From Henckelia pumila (taxonomy: Eukaryota; Streptophyta; Magnoliopsida; Lamiales; Gesneriaceae), in the NCBI RefSeq assembly GCF_033568475.1, contig NW_027331840.1:434001-498000 (forward strand): a DNA stretch of 64,000 nucleotides, read 5' to 3'. Numbering within the stretch: the first letter of the stretch is position 1; every line of letters begins with the position of its first letter. Shown one piece after another: positions 22,494 to 33,705 of the stretch. The notes under the pieces are model-generated. The model searched no databases. It had not been told where the DNA came from and saw nothing but the letters and a program-made list of their open reading frames with translations. A program made the translations under genes and the position numbers.

Positions 22494-22667
22494 ATAGATG
22501 GGAGGAGGAGGAAGATGAACCATCTAACTTCACTGTTTGAAAGTGTGATTAATCAAACATTTGATGTGATTATTAAATAATTTTGTGAACATTTAATAAA
22601 TTGTTTTTTATGCGTGATCGAATTTTTTTCAATATATTTGATATAAAATAACTGTATTTGATATCAA

Positions 22668-23019
22668 GGCTCCGTTTGGACATGTACTTATAAAATGTTT
22701 TTATAAAAGTGTTTTTTAAAAAAAATTTATAAAATGTTTTTAAAATTGTTTTAAGAATAAATATGTGTTTGGACAACTATTCTATAAAAACATTTTAACG
22801 TTTCAAAAGTCATGTTTTTCCTCTTTGCATTCCATAGTTCCTTGCTAAAAATATCTAAAACACATTTCAAATGTTATTCAAAAATTATACTTGAAGAACA
22901 CTTTTTAAAAAATAGTTTTCAAAAATATTTTACCAAAATTTATCCAAAAACATAATTTAAGTTTTTTTCACTTTTAAAACAATAAAATCATTTTTAAAAT
23001 ATGTGTCCAAACGGAACCC
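22668..23019. mobile_element. MITE with GG(C/T)TCCGTTTGGACA ends
   Basis: Terminal inverted repeats of about 15 bp enclose about 350 bp of AT-rich DNA with internal inverted segments (AAAATGTTTTTA-like blocks). It lies about 175 bp after the NLR1 stop codon. No clear target duplication was found. The ends suit a hAT-like or similar non-autonomous element. Confidence 0.65.
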
Positions 23020-23434
23020 AAATCTAATTCATTGCTTAGTTTTATTTAAGATATTAAATATAAAACGTAATAAAAATAATTATGTTTATAAATATTAAAC
23101 CTTAATAATAAATTACAAAAAAATAGAAAAAAAATCATATTGTACAAAAATTAATCTTGAAACTCTATTTTTAAAATATTTTTCAATTTGAATATAAAAA
23201 TAAAACATAATAATTAAAACAAAATGAGAGTTTCATTTAAAATTTTTATGTTTTATCTTCACATAATAGTTTTATTATTAATTATTATATTTTTAGTTCC
23301 TAGAATTAAATAATATCATAAATTAGTCCTCCCAAATATTTTTTACTATTAAATAAATGACAAGGACTATATTTCATATGTTATTGGCATAACATATCAC
23401 AACTTTTATATCGAATAATTTCATTTTATCTTTA

Positions 23435-24160
23435 AGTCATCTCCAACCACAAACACTATTTTGGTGCAAGATTTGAACCAAAATAATATAATTTCTGCAC
23501 CAAACACTACGTACATCCATCCAACTCATTTACATCAAATTTTACACCAAAAAGAATATTCTCGAAATATTCTTTTTATTTTACATATATTATTCTTATC
23601 ATTTATTTAATACCTTTTTAAAAATTTAAGAACAAAATTAATAATTTTATTATTGAAATTATATTTTATTATTAATAAATGAGAATAATATTTGAAAATT
23701 ATTAAAATTTATTTAATTATTCTTACATAAATTAAATTATAGATTATTTGTATTTTATGTATTTCAGCTTGTCTTTGTATTTCAATTATTTCGATTATGT
23801 ATTCCAATTTGATGTTTAATAATTATTTAAATAAATAAATATTAAATTAAATTAATAATTAAATATTAATTAATTAAATTAAATGATGATAATAAGAAAC
23901 ATTTTGTTCTTATATTTAAGTATTAAATAAAATAAATATTTAATTATTATTTAAAAAATAAATAAATATAATATTTAAAAAATAATAAAGTAAATAAAAA
24001 TAAAATAAAAGGGCTCCTTTTTCGGCTTTTTCTATGCCAAATTTGGCTTAGGAATGAAGGGGGCGTTATTTTCCTGCACCAAATTTGCCCAAAATAGCGC
24101 CCATATTTTAGCAGACTCCTGCACTAAAAAAGCACCATTTTGGTGTCGGTTGGAGTTGCT
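23435..24160. mobile_element. Harbinger/hAT-type non-autonomous element, CTCCAACC ends
   Basis: The left end AGTCATCTCCAACC and the right end, the reverse complement of AGCAACTCCAACC, are inverted. Inside both ends an ATTTTGGTGCA-type block repeats the symmetry. The ~725-bp interior is very AT-rich without a transposase frame. CATCTCCAACC ends are common in plant MITEs. The target duplication is unclear. Confidence 0.6.
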
Positions 24161-24363
24161 CTTTTATACATCATCTCAATAATGTATTTAAGGGTGAAGA
24201 TTTATCAATGTTGATCTCTGTCTTTAAATCTGCATTAAGACAGTACCTGTACAGATAGGATCTCACTTACCATTTATACCTGAAGTTGTAAAAAATTATC
24301 GTGTATCTAACTTTATATATTATTATATTATATTTGTTCGGGGATCGGTTTACTGAGTTAGGT

Positions 24364-24560
24364 TATGCGAAACTGCTATGTAACTAGTTCAATTGGTACC
24401 AACACTTTAAGAATGTATGTACTTATCTTGGAGGTAGAGGGTTCAAGTGCCGGGGAGGGCAAAAACCCACTGCCAGGAGTGGGGAGATCATGATGCGCGA
24501 TGCCCATCGAACCATGCGATCCGAGCCCATGCTACAGGCTGGAAAGGGATGCGATGGAAG
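24364..24560 (+). mobile_element. tRNA-derived SINE-like sequence
   Basis: An A-box-like CTAGTTCAATTGGTA (24384-24398) and a B-box-like GGTTCAAGTGC (24440-24450) have tRNA-like spacing. The following ~110 bp is more GC-rich than the surroundings and has no tRNA fold, so it is a SINE candidate rather than a tRNA gene. Both ends are approximate. Confidence 0.5.
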
Positions 24561-24599
24561 GACGTTGGATCATTACATGCTAGGTAAACTGATATTTCA

Positions 24600-25670
24600 A
24601 GAAGTACTCTTTCCTCATCATGTGTCAATGTCAATTGACAAACAAATATATTGTGTGGAATGATGTCAACCAACAGATTGAACTTAGTTATGATGAACTG
24701 TGTGTGAACATGATAAGCTGAAAGTAAGAACACCGAAGTTTGTGTATGGATGTTCGAAGATTTCAAAGACTCTTAGTCATCTCTTCTTCCACCTCAAAAG
24801 GATTCATTCTAGAAGACTTTGATTATTACAATACACTTGCAATAGCCCACTCTAATACTAAGACTTACACACAGAGTCTATCCTAGAACTCTTAAAAATA
24901 CTCAAGAATACAGTTCACGACAACTTCTTGTTACAATAAAGTTTGTAGTACTCACCTGATCACACTTGTTGATATACAACACTTGTTACAACACTTGACA
25001 CTAATATCCTTCACTATCCAGATATGCTCTTTCGTGTTCTTCGGCTCTTTGAAGATGATCTTGAATTACACTTTCTGTGACACAACTGATGTGGGTGAAT
25101 TGAAGGTATTCAATTTATATCTTATAGATGTCAATGTGTATGCGAATATTTTAGATAAGCCGGATGGCTTGAAGTATCCCAAAGATGAAAATTTATACTC
25201 GTCGGGTAACGACTCATTTGAATTCAAATCAATGTCGTTAACTTGTATTTTCCGCATACATTCCCTGACATGAAGGTACATGGTTGTGTCTCTGCTTTCG
25301 GTGCTTGGTCTATACAAAAAAGTATATCCACAAGAGTTCCGTTGATTTGAATTGACTCGCTCATACTCTTGATTGGTTTCGATCTCAGTTGAGTTAAAGA
25401 CCGACTGTTTTAGTTTAACTCCATAAACTGAATCGAGTTGTCTTCAAACTTTCAGTCGAGCTCTGCTCGAATGCTCCGCTAGTTGAGTGAGACTGATTCT
25501 GTATTGATCATGTTCAGTTTTTCTATTTGCATTTGGTCTGTGTCAGTTGATCTCTTTGTTTTGACTTGAGAGTTATGGTCGGTTGATGTACTTTGTGTTT
25601 AGCTTTTGATAAAATTAGTTGATCTATGACTTAAACGGAATTAAGTTAATATCAAAATTCTCTATTTCCA
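24600..25670 (-). mobile_element. Old Sirevirus-like LTR remnant
   Basis: At 24720-24870 the order of landmarks (GAAGTTTGTGTATGGATGTTCGAAG, split here into its parts: a GTTCGAAG block, CTTCTTCCAC, GATTCATTCTAGAAGACTTTG and ATTACAA..CTTGCAATA) follows the LTR of the complete element at about 5085-5215, but is strongly diverged. No internal region or second LTR is present nearby. It is probably a decayed solo LTR of a related family. Boundaries are estimates. Confidence 0.45.
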
Positions 25671-25723
25671 ACCATATTATTATATTTACTAGAAGATGAA
25701 ATACATGTGTCTTAAGGTTGTTA

Positions 25724-25762
<39 letters not shown>
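25724..25762. repeat. (ATT)n microsatellite
   Basis: This is an uninterrupted ATT tract of about 13 units. A second one lies at 26066-26101. Next to it, ATTTAACATCGTTCTTTTTA occurs twice (26100 and 26160), apparently a slippage or unequal-exchange duplication of about 62 bp. Confidence 0.9.
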
Positions 25763-26064
25763 TACACGATCGTTGTTTATTAATACTAGTATATTAAGTG
25801 CATGTGTAATGCGTTGCATGTGTACATAATATATTTTTATAGAATTGAATTTATTTATATATTTTTTTTTCATTAGGTAATGAGATAATAATAATTAAAA
25901 ATTAAGATAATGGGATAGTGAGAATAAGATATGGGAAGTTTTGAATCCTAAATTACATTTTGACTTTTAATTATTGAATATGCATGTTTGAAAGAATTAT
26001 AAGGATATATAAATTTGAAAATATTAGTTTCTCTAATGAGTTTATCTATTATAATATAGTAAAA

Positions 26065-26100
<36 letters not shown>

Positions 26101-26207
26101 TAACATCGTTCTTTTTATACCATTTTTATTATTATTACTAGATATTATTATTATTATTAATATTTAACATCGTTCTTTTTATACCATTTTGAATTGGATT
26201 TAACTCG

Positions 26208-26320
26208 AATAATTCATAATTCATTGCCAACGATTCATCAGATCAATTAATTTTTATACCCTTTTTTTGCGCGATTATTTTATGAGAATTCTTTTAACTT
26301 AAACATCTCTGCTAATTAGG
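26208..26320. repeat. Segment homologous to the 3' flank of NLR3
   Basis: TTCATTGCCAAC and ATTCATCAGATCA, then GCGATTATTTT, TGAGAA and AACATCTCT, appear here in the same order and orientation as at 35378-35470. At NLR3 this segment is about 290 bp past the stop codon. Here it is 3.7 kb past the NLR1 stop, with several transposons between. Confidence 0.75.
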
Positions 26321-26903
26321 TAGATAACTTTGAAAAAAAAATTGTAAATCGCACGTGCATTGATAATTTTTTATCTTTATATGTTCTTTGTGATAATGTC
26401 CGTATAGGTATATACTCTAATTTACTCTTAAAATAAGATTAAATTATTAAACTTGTAACGGCTGAAAGTTTTAACATTACAAATAATTTTAAGAAAAATG
26501 ACAGTGATATAAAATACATGTAATAGGAACGGAGTCAGAGAATTCAATAAAAGGAGACGAAAATAAATTATTATACAATCTTTTAAGTGGTATTTCTATA
26601 ACGTAATTAGCATCTTTTTACTACTGTAATTATTATTTTTTGATTCATAATATATTTCATTACAACTTTAACTAATTAGTAACCGGTAATTAGGGTGAAC
26701 ATATTAATTAAGATAACAAATTTGTGTAAAAAAGAGATTTTGCATGGATCGAAAATGAAGAGGTGTGAGTCAATAATTTAATAATTTATGTGATCTAATA
26801 TTTAAGTTTTTGTATAAGTTCCTTCGTTTTAGTGGTTTTATCCTAGCTTACTTAACATCTGTAACTATTATCAATACATTTTTATAAATTATAAGTTATT
26901 ATA

Positions 26904-27108
26904 GGCCCCGTTTGGTATCAAAAGTCAGGCCAAAAAAACATTTTTTTTTATAAAAAAAGTATTTTTCAGCTAATAAGGTGTTTGGATGACCAAATAAGTG
27001 CTTAAAAAAGCAATTTTTTAAGTAAAAAAAGAGTTTTTTCAAAAGCCAAAAATTATAGCTTAAAAAAGTACTTATTTTAAAAAATCTTTACAAAATCCAA
27101 ACGGGCTC
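26904..27108. mobile_element. Short MITE with CCCGTTTGG ends
   Basis: GGCCCCGTTTGG at the left and the reverse complement of GAGCCCGTTTGG at the right enclose about 205 bp rich in AAAAAGT and TAAGTGCTT blocks. It is a typical non-autonomous plant MITE. The target duplication is not certain. Confidence 0.65.
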
Positions 27109-27151
27109 ATAGTATTCTCCTAAATTATATAGTTTATTGGATTATTATTAT

Positions 27152-27447
27152 TATTATTATTTACTCATTTATTTATTTACTGTCTAGTTATTATTTTTAT
27201 ATATATTCGAGTTTATCTTTTGTTAAGTAATTTTGAAAACTATTCATTTCTTATTAAAAAAACTCTACAATATTAATAGTCACACACATATATATATATA
27301 TATTATTATTTACTCATTTATTTATTTACTGTCTAGTTATTATTTTTATATATATTCGAGTTTATCTTTTGTTAAGTAATTTTGAAAACTATTCATTTCT
27401 TATTAAAAAAACTCTACAATATTAATAGTCACACATATATATATATA
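27152..27447. repeat. 149-bp tandem duplication next to the Mutator-like element
   Basis: Two copies of a unit with TTACTCATTTATTTATTTAC, CTGTCTAGTTATTATTTT, TATATTCGAGTTTATC and ACTCTACAATATTAATAG lie 149 bp apart (landmark at 27161 and 27310). They are essentially identical, differing only in the length of the terminal CA/TA tract. The second copy abuts the transposon end at 27449. Confidence 0.9.
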
Positions 27448-27448
27448 T

Positions 27449-29159
27449 GGGATAATTCTTAATTTAATCCCTCATTTTAGACCGTATTTTTAATTTGATA
27501 CTTTGTTTTTTGATTGACCCAATTTAGTCCTCTTTTTTTCACCCTATTTTCACAATTGATCCTTCCATCCAATTTAACGTTAAAACTAACCAAGTTTACC
27601 AGCTTAACCGGTTGAACTTTTACTTCTCACCCCTTGAACCGATCATCCCATCTTCATCAATTTCATTCTTTGGTCAATGTCATAACTTTGCTAACCAGTT
27701 GGCTGGGCTTGGGTGACTCGCGTTTACCGGCCCGTACGCAATGGCAGTGGCAAGCGAGCTAAGCTGGTCAAGAACACAAAGGAGATAACTAGGTTGCAAG
27801 AATAGAATGAACTACGGCCGGTGTGAGGTGCGCAGGAAGGTGAGCGGCGGTGCGGCGGCGCACGACCAGTCATGGCATTGTGGCAGCGACTGAAGCAACT
27901 GTGAGGGAGTTCTCTTGTGATTTACATGATGGGGCGTAAGTGGTGAATTTGTGAAGTTAGGGCTTCAAGCCAATAGAATTGACCATTTGGACACCACTCA
28001 AAATGTTTCGGGGAATCAAGATTGGTAACAGGATTTTTAATGGAAAATATATAGTTGTTGGATTCAATATACAGACTTTGGGCTTCTCACAGTAGCAAAA
28101 TTAGAGATAAATTGGGTCTAGGAGTTTACTTCTACTACATTGATTAGTCGTTTTACCCACATGAATCACGGTTTCAGTAAAGAAGATTTTATTGGAGCCA
28201 AAAAGAAAGAAAAATGCATTAGAACACCTGATTAGGATTGGTAATTCAAGGCATAAGAACTTGGCAAGATTGCTTGGGATTTGCTACAGTAACAACTTTG
28301 CTCATCTTTTGTATGATTACATGCCTAATAATGATTTAACAAAAAAGATTCGGATGAGGAGAGATTGGGAAACTAAGTGTAAGATAATAGTTGGAGTAGC
28401 AAGAGCACTACATTTCCTGCATCATAAGTGTTATCCAACAATTCCTCATGGCGATTTGAAGGCGAGTAACGTGCATTTTGATGACAGTATGGAACCTTAT
28501 CTGGCTGAATATGGGCTCACACTGCATTCATTCAATCGAGTAGTAGCCTACTGCCTAAAAAAACTAAAAAAGAAACGGGTACATGCATGCTCATACTTCC
28601 ACTTTCAATAAGTTCTGCTATCCATGTGTATATTTCGCAGGAGATAATATGATCATTTTAAGTAGTTTGTGAATTTATGTAGCCAATCTGAAGGCATATT
28701 TATTCATTTACTTGAAATGTAAAAAAACTTTAGATAGTGGAATCGCCCCTTCCAGCTCATCCCAAGAAGAGATGGTGTCAGTTCTTGAAATCGCTTTGCT
28801 ATGCACAAGAAGGAGACCATCGGTGCGAGAAGTAGAAAATATGTTCTGGGTTGAATCTGCGCAAACAAATGCTTATAATTTCATTCTTGGCAAATTTGAA
28901 GAGGAACGATTATGTTGTATGAAAAATTAAGGGTTTATGGGAAAGAATGAAATTGATGAAGATGGGTTTACTGGTTGAAGAGGTGAGAATTAAGCAAAGT
29001 TTCAATGGGCTAAATCTGTTAGTTTTAACATTTAATTGGACGGAATGATCAATTGCAGAAAAACGGTGAAAAAACGAAGGACTAAATTGGGTCGACAAAA
29101 AAACGGAGGACTAATTAGAAAAACGACCTAAAATGAGGGACTAAATTGGGAATTATCCC
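27449..29159. mobile_element. Mutator-like non-autonomous element (Pack-MULE) with ~150-bp TIRs
   Basis: The ends are long inverted repeats. The left reads GGGATAATTCTTAATTTAAT, the right, reversed, GGGATAATTCCCAATTTAGT, and the match continues with differences for about 150 bp (CCCTCATTTTAG, GACCCAATTTAGTCCT, TTAAAACTAAC). Long degenerate TIRs are typical of Mutator-like elements. Flanks ATATATATAT and ATATTTATAT match at 9 of 10 positions, which is weak evidence in this AT-rich setting. The interior carries a receptor-kinase gene fragment and a GC-rich patch (27,700-27,900) of unknown origin. No transposase was found. Confidence 0.75.
28147..28930 (+). pseudogene. Captured LRR receptor-like kinase fragment
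   Basis: The plus strand encodes part of a plant LRR-RLK kinase domain: VSVKK (the catalytic-lysine strand, about 28170), HKNLARLLGICY, LLYDYMP, IVGVARALHFLHHKC, PHGDLKASNV (the catalytic loop, with HG where RD kinases have HR) and EPYLAEYGL where DFG would be. It ends at 28611. The kinase C-terminus, EEMVSVLEIALLCT, resumes in a frame at 28712-28930, after DNA that looks intronic or decayed. A TGA at 28162-28164 lies within the first strand. It has no signal peptide, LRRs or transmembrane segment. The phrases remind me of the MOL1/PXL branch of LRR-RLK subfamily XI. Its position inside the Mutator-like element suggests gene capture. It is not functional. Confidence 0.75.
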
Positions 29160-30250
29160 ATATTTATATATATATATATTGTATTCCAAACTATCAAGAT
29201 CAACAAAACCCATTTAGTAATATTTAAATGTAATTATTCATCAAACATGAAGTCCATGATAAGTACGGTAAAATAACCATGAAATTCTTACACTATTTAT
29301 CTTCTTAATTATTCAAACATAAATGTATATTTGATTCAAATTAACTCATCATAATAATGGATCAATGAAATAAATACTCCATTAGATATTTGAAACGGTC
29401 CACAGTCCACAGTCCACACAATAAACTTAATTGTTTTTGTATTTTATTCAAAAAGTGTTGAAGATTGACTTTTCTAATCGGAACATGGACAGGTTTTACA
29501 ATCCGTTTACTTCACCAAATCAATCTCAAACAATTGTGTTTGATTTCTTTCATTTATGCCAAATTTCTGGTTGGAAAGGATTAATTCACAGTTGTTCATA
29601 TTCACACCAACCAAAGGTAATGATCTCTTTTTACATTTTCTTATTGATTTCAATTTCAAGGAATCTGCTGCTCCTGCTTTTATGTAAACTCATTCCTCGT
29701 GTTCTAAAGTTATATAACTAAATTAATTTGAAACCCTTTTGAGTTAGGCTGAATAGTTGTGCACTAAAGTTTGCAGAAATTGAGAAAATTCAAATTATTT
29801 ATGGAAGATAATTTTTTATATGCAAACGTCCATTGATTTATGCACTTATTATTCTGTGATGGTAGGGAAGTGGAGTTTGAGTTGTTTTTACTCGGTTTCT
29901 GTTACTAGTCAAGCTACTGGAGCTTGAACCATAATTTTTTTAAATATTGTTTATATACTACCGTTCATTTTTTTTTTTCTGTAAATTACATGTTTTTTAC
30001 AAATAATTTCATGAAAATGGAATGCCGTTTATACAATCTTGATCGGGCACAAGCTAGATTGGTGCACTGCTCGAGAAAATTAGAGTTGAGAGCTTGAGCC
30101 GACATCAGTTAGGACTAAGGATTCACATAATTTAAGTTTTGTGGTGTGGATTTCATATTGACAATATTCCAGATATCCTTTAATTTCCACCTTGCAGGAT
30201 AACACAAGGATCTGTGCATCCAATGTGTAAGAAGTTGAGAGCAGGAAAAA
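29160..30250 (+). promoter_or_regulatory. NLR2 upstream region with probable 5'-UTR intron
   Basis: A donor-like CCAAAG|GTAATG is at 29616/29617 and an acceptor TTGCAG at about 30192-30197, 53 nt before the ATG. I infer a ~580-bp leader intron as in NLR1. No other gene is seen here. The short open frames are AT-rich and unlike any family I know. Confidence 0.4.
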
Positions 30251-33052
30251 ATGGCAGACAGTGCTGTATCTTTTCTCCTCAATCAATTATCTCTCTTTCT
30301 CCAACAGGAGAAGGAATTACTAGGAGGGCTTGGAGAGGAAGCGGAGTACATTCAAGGTGAATTGGAACACATGACAGCATTCCTTCGAGTAGCTGATTCA
30401 CAAGAAGAAAGTGATCCCCAACTCAAAGTATGGGTTAATCAAGTACGTAAAATCACTTACGACATTGAAGATGTTCTTCAAGAGTACATGCTCCGAATTG
30501 CCTATCCTCGTTATGGTTCTAATAAATTCAGTGTGTGCATCAAAAAAATTTTATGTGCCTCAGCGAGAGATTTAAAAACTCGTCGGCGAATTGCTTCTGA
30601 AATCCAAACAATCAAGTTGAGATTACAAAATGTTTCCCATAGTCAACAGAGGTTCAAAGACACGTATGCTTTCATGGGTAGAGCCTCTAGCTCTGCCTTT
30701 ACGAGCAATGAATGGTATGACAGTCGGGGAGATGCTCTTCTATTGGATGCAGATATTGTGGGCATTGAAAAGCCAAAGAGGCAACTGCTAGAGTGGCTTT
30801 TGCAGACTGATTATGGGCTTAAAGTCATTTCAGTGGTAGGCATGGGTGGATTGGGTAAAACTACCCTTGTTAAAAAAATCTATGATGATGCATCACTGAA
30901 GGCGAATTTTGATAGCCATGTGTGGGTTACTATTGCAGAGTCTTTCAAAGCAGAGAATCTTTTACAAAGCATAATCAAGCAGCTTGTTGATGAAGTGAAG
31001 AAACAACTACCTCATGACCTGGAAGCAAAGAATGTTGTTGAAATGAAAGAATTTATTTATAATTTTCTCCGGCATAAGAGATATATAATTGTCCTTGATG
31101 ATGTTTGGAAAATAGGAGCATGGGAATCCATCAGATATGCATTTCCGAGACTCGGTACTCTTGGCTGCATTATCATCACCACACGCTTTCACAGCATAGG
31201 AAATGCTGCTTGCAGTGAGACCAACGGCCGTTTGTATAATTTAGAGCCTTTCAATGCTGAAGAATCGGAAGAATTGTTTTATAAAAAGGCATTTCCAGGA
31301 AAATCGTGTCCTCCTTATTTAAAAGAAGTTTCTGCAAGTATCTTAAAGAGATGCGAGGGGTTGCCACTTGCAATTGTTGTAATTGGTGGCCTCCTAGCTA
31401 CCAAGAAGCAAATTCCTGAAGAATGGAAAACGTTTGAACGTAACATTGGTCTTGAATTAGAAGGAGACAGTATGAAGCGGATGGTGAAATTACTCTATCT
31501 CAGTTATTATGACTTACCGCATTATCTGAAAGCTTACATCTTATACATGAGCATTTTTCTAGAGTTCGAGTTACTTGAGAAGTGGAGGATGATCAGGCTG
31601 TGGATAGCAGAAGGATTTATGGAGTTAAAACAAGGGAAGACGGAGGAAGAAATGGCAGAGGTCTATCTTAATGAACTTGTTAGCAGAAGTCTAATCCAAG
31701 TAGCAGACACATATGAGGATGGTAGGCCTAGAAAGTTTCGTATCCATGACATTTTACGGGAATACATCATTTCAAAGTCAAGAGAACGAAATATTTTTTT
31801 ACCAGCCAGTGGAGAAAAAACAAGGTGGCCTAATAAGATTCGACGAATGGCGATTCATTCTGCGTTTACCAATGAAAGAGAATCCTTCAATGTTAAGTAT
31901 CTTGTCTCTCTTTTCTGGTTTGAGTTTGAAGATTCAGAATCAGTACAGATTTTACGAAGGGTCCTGCGAGGTGGGTGTAGGCTATTAAAAGTATTAGATC
32001 TAAGAGGAGCTCCATTAGATAAAATCCCCAGTGAAGTTTTCAAACTCTATTACCTCAATTATCTTAGCCTGAGGAGGACAAATATCAAACTCATTCCCAA
32101 ATCAATTGGAAATCTTCAAAATCTAGAGACGTTAGACCTCAAGCAGAGCAGAGTGACCGAATTGCCATTTGAAATTCTGAAGCTCCGCAAACTCAGGCAT
32201 CTCTTAGTGTACTCATATATAAGTACAAGTGATACGTTTTCCTCTGGCCATCCAAAAAGCTTCAAGGCTCCATATGAGATTGGATGTTACCTGACTGCCT
32301 TACAAAAGCTATGTTACATAGATGCAGATGAAATTGATGGAATTAAAATAGTGCGAGAAATAGGGAAGCTAACTCAACTGCGGAGATTATGCATTAAAAA
32401 GTTAAAAGTAGAAGACGGAAAGGATCTTTGCTCTTCTCTGGCAAACCTCATCAACCTACGATCTTTACGCATTTTTGCAGTTGACGAGGGAGAGGTAATG
32501 GATTTGGATCACTATGTGCCACCCTCCACATTCTCAGTTCTTCGTAAAGTTGTGCTTCATGGACATTTGGAGAAGTTGCCACAGTGGATGTATTTTCTTC
32601 ATGGGCTCACTGAAGTGCAACTGGGGTGGAGCAGATTAAGAGAGGATCTATTACAACACCTTGGAGTTTTGCCAAATCTAGTGTGCCTAAAACTGTATGA
32701 TTTTGCTTATGAAGGCGAGGGATTAAGTTTTACGGGCAGAGGATTTCAGAGTCTCAAGAGATTGTGGCTATTCAAACTAAGAGGATTGAGATGGATAAAA
32801 ATAGAGAGGGGTTCCATGCCTTGTCTGGAAACGCTATCTATTTGGCATTGCAATCTACTGGGGGATTTGCCGTCGGGCATCGAGCACTTGACTAATCTTC
32901 AGTATGTGGAACTAGCTGATCTTTCAGTGGAATTCATAGATACACTTGTTCGACAAAAACTAGAGGCTGGGGAGGAATGGAAGCTTGCAAACGTCCCCAA
33001 AGTCAACATTTTCTCTCTTGTTGATGGTGAATGGAAAGATCTGCTATTATAG
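30251..33052 (+). CDS. NLR2: RPM1-like CC-NB-LRR disease resistance protein
   Basis: This is a complete 933-residue, intronless coding sequence starting at an ATG in an A-rich context. It is a CC-NB-LRR intracellular immune receptor. The coiled coil spans residues 1-165, with the EDVID-like YDIEDVLQEY. The NB-ARC spans about 175-450: P-loop GMGGLGKTT from G197, kinase-2 LDDVW at 282-286, RNBS-B IIITTR, GLPL as GLPLAIVVIGG, RNBS-D around YILYMSIF, and IHD at 498-500 where most CNLs have MHD. LRRs fill about 540-930, with LETLDLKQSRVTELP typical of the scaffold. Length and order are standard for RPM1-like proteins. It is the only intact NLR of the three here. Its closest local relative is NLR1, and the LRR part has diverged more than the NB-ARC. 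The pathogen it recognises cannot be read from sequence. Confidence 0.95.
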   Translation: MADSAVSFLLNQLSLFLQQEKELLGGLGEEAEYIQGELEHMTAFLRVADSQEESDPQLKVWVNQVRKITYDIEDVLQEYMLRIAYPRYGSNKFSVCIKKILCASARDLKTRRRIASEIQTIKLRLQNVSHSQQRFKDTYAFMGRASSSAFTSNEWYDSRGDALLLDADIVGIEKPKRQLLEWLLQTDYGLKVISVVGMGGLGKTTLVKKIYDDASLKANFDSHVWVTIAESFKAENLLQSIIKQLVDEVKKQLPHDLEAKNVVEMKEFIYNFLRHKRYIIVLDDVWKIGAWESIRYAFPRLGTLGCIIITTRFHSIGNAACSETNGRLYNLEPFNAEESEELFYKKAFPGKSCPPYLKEVSASILKRCEGLPLAIVVIGGLLATKKQIPEEWKTFERNIGLELEGDSMKRMVKLLYLSYYDLPHYLKAYILYMSIFLEFELLEKWRMIRLWIAEGFMELKQGKTEEEMAEVYLNELVSRSLIQVADTYEDGRPRKFRIHDILREYIISKSRERNIFLPASGEKTRWPNKIRRMAIHSAFTNERESFNVKYLVSLFWFEFEDSESVQILRRVLRGGCRLLKVLDLRGAPLDKIPSEVFKLYYLNYLSLRRTNIKLIPKSIGNLQNLETLDLKQSRVTELPFEILKLRKLRHLLVYSYISTSDTFSSGHPKSFKAPYEIGCYLTALQKLCYIDADEIDGIKIVREIGKLTQLRRLCIKKLKVEDGKDLCSSLANLINLRSLRIFAVDEGEVMDLDHYVPPSTFSVLRKVVLHGHLEKLPQWMYFLHGLTEVQLGWSRLREDLLQHLGVLPNLVCLKLYDFAYEGEGLSFTGRGFQSLKRLWLFKLRGLRWIKIERGSMPCLETLSIWHCNLLGDLPSGIEHLTNLQYVELADLSVEFIDTLVRQKLEAGEEWKLANVPKVNIFSLVDGEWKDLLL

Positions 33053-33705
33053 GTGATCATTTTCTTTTTTGGTATACACACCAATGTGTGTGTATTTTGA
33101 AAGAACATGTGATTATCAATCATCATAGCGAAAGACTTTTTTGTGTATCAGGATTCCAGATTCTTTGTGTACACACGGAAAGGCTTCAGCATGAGAAAAT
33201 TCTCAACTACTGTGTGTATTGTTGGCTGAGCAGGTAATTAATACCACCACCATGTAAACATCATTTGTTCCTTGGTATTACCCATTATGGATTATGCAGT
33301 ATTGGAGCAACTTCAGGTAAATGAATCCAGCAAGATTTCAGTAGCATCCTGGTTACCCATAGTCGATAGATTTGCTGATAAAGATTGGCTCCCTTCTCTC
33401 CGGGATATTTCATGCTACACGGGAGAAATATACCCCCTTCTGTGTTTTTTCCATATGTTAACAAGAATATCACACTAGAACACTGGATGTTCGTGCGAAC
33501 ATTTCACTGAAAAAATAGCACGTGGATCGTATTGGTAATTTTGTGGGTTTTTAAAGTGATGTTCGATCGAACATCTTGAGAAAAAATGGGTGTATGTCTC
33601 CTGGTGTAGCATATATACACTAACCCCTAGCTCTTGATCACTTCACTGGGCCTCAAATTTCTGGCTGAAGTTAACATTCAATACGCGTTGTGATTATCTT
33701 ATCCG
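33053..33705. other. NLR2 3' flank with two palindromes
   Basis: No gene is visible. Two related palindromes lie 71 bp apart: ATGTTCG-TG-CGAACAT at 33487-33502 and a perfect 18-bp GATGTTCGATCGAACATC at 33558-33575. Both are followed by an AAAAAAT run. They may be the ends of a small fold-back element or paired protein-binding sites. Confidence 0.5.

Noticed and set aside
24364-24460. tRNA gene suggested by A and B boxes
   Set aside because: No acceptor stem or anticodon arm could be folded; a SINE head is a better explanation. The same applies to 19127-19192.
24983-25273. 96-codon plus-strand frame
   Set aside because: It lies in the diverged LTR remnant and resembles no gene.
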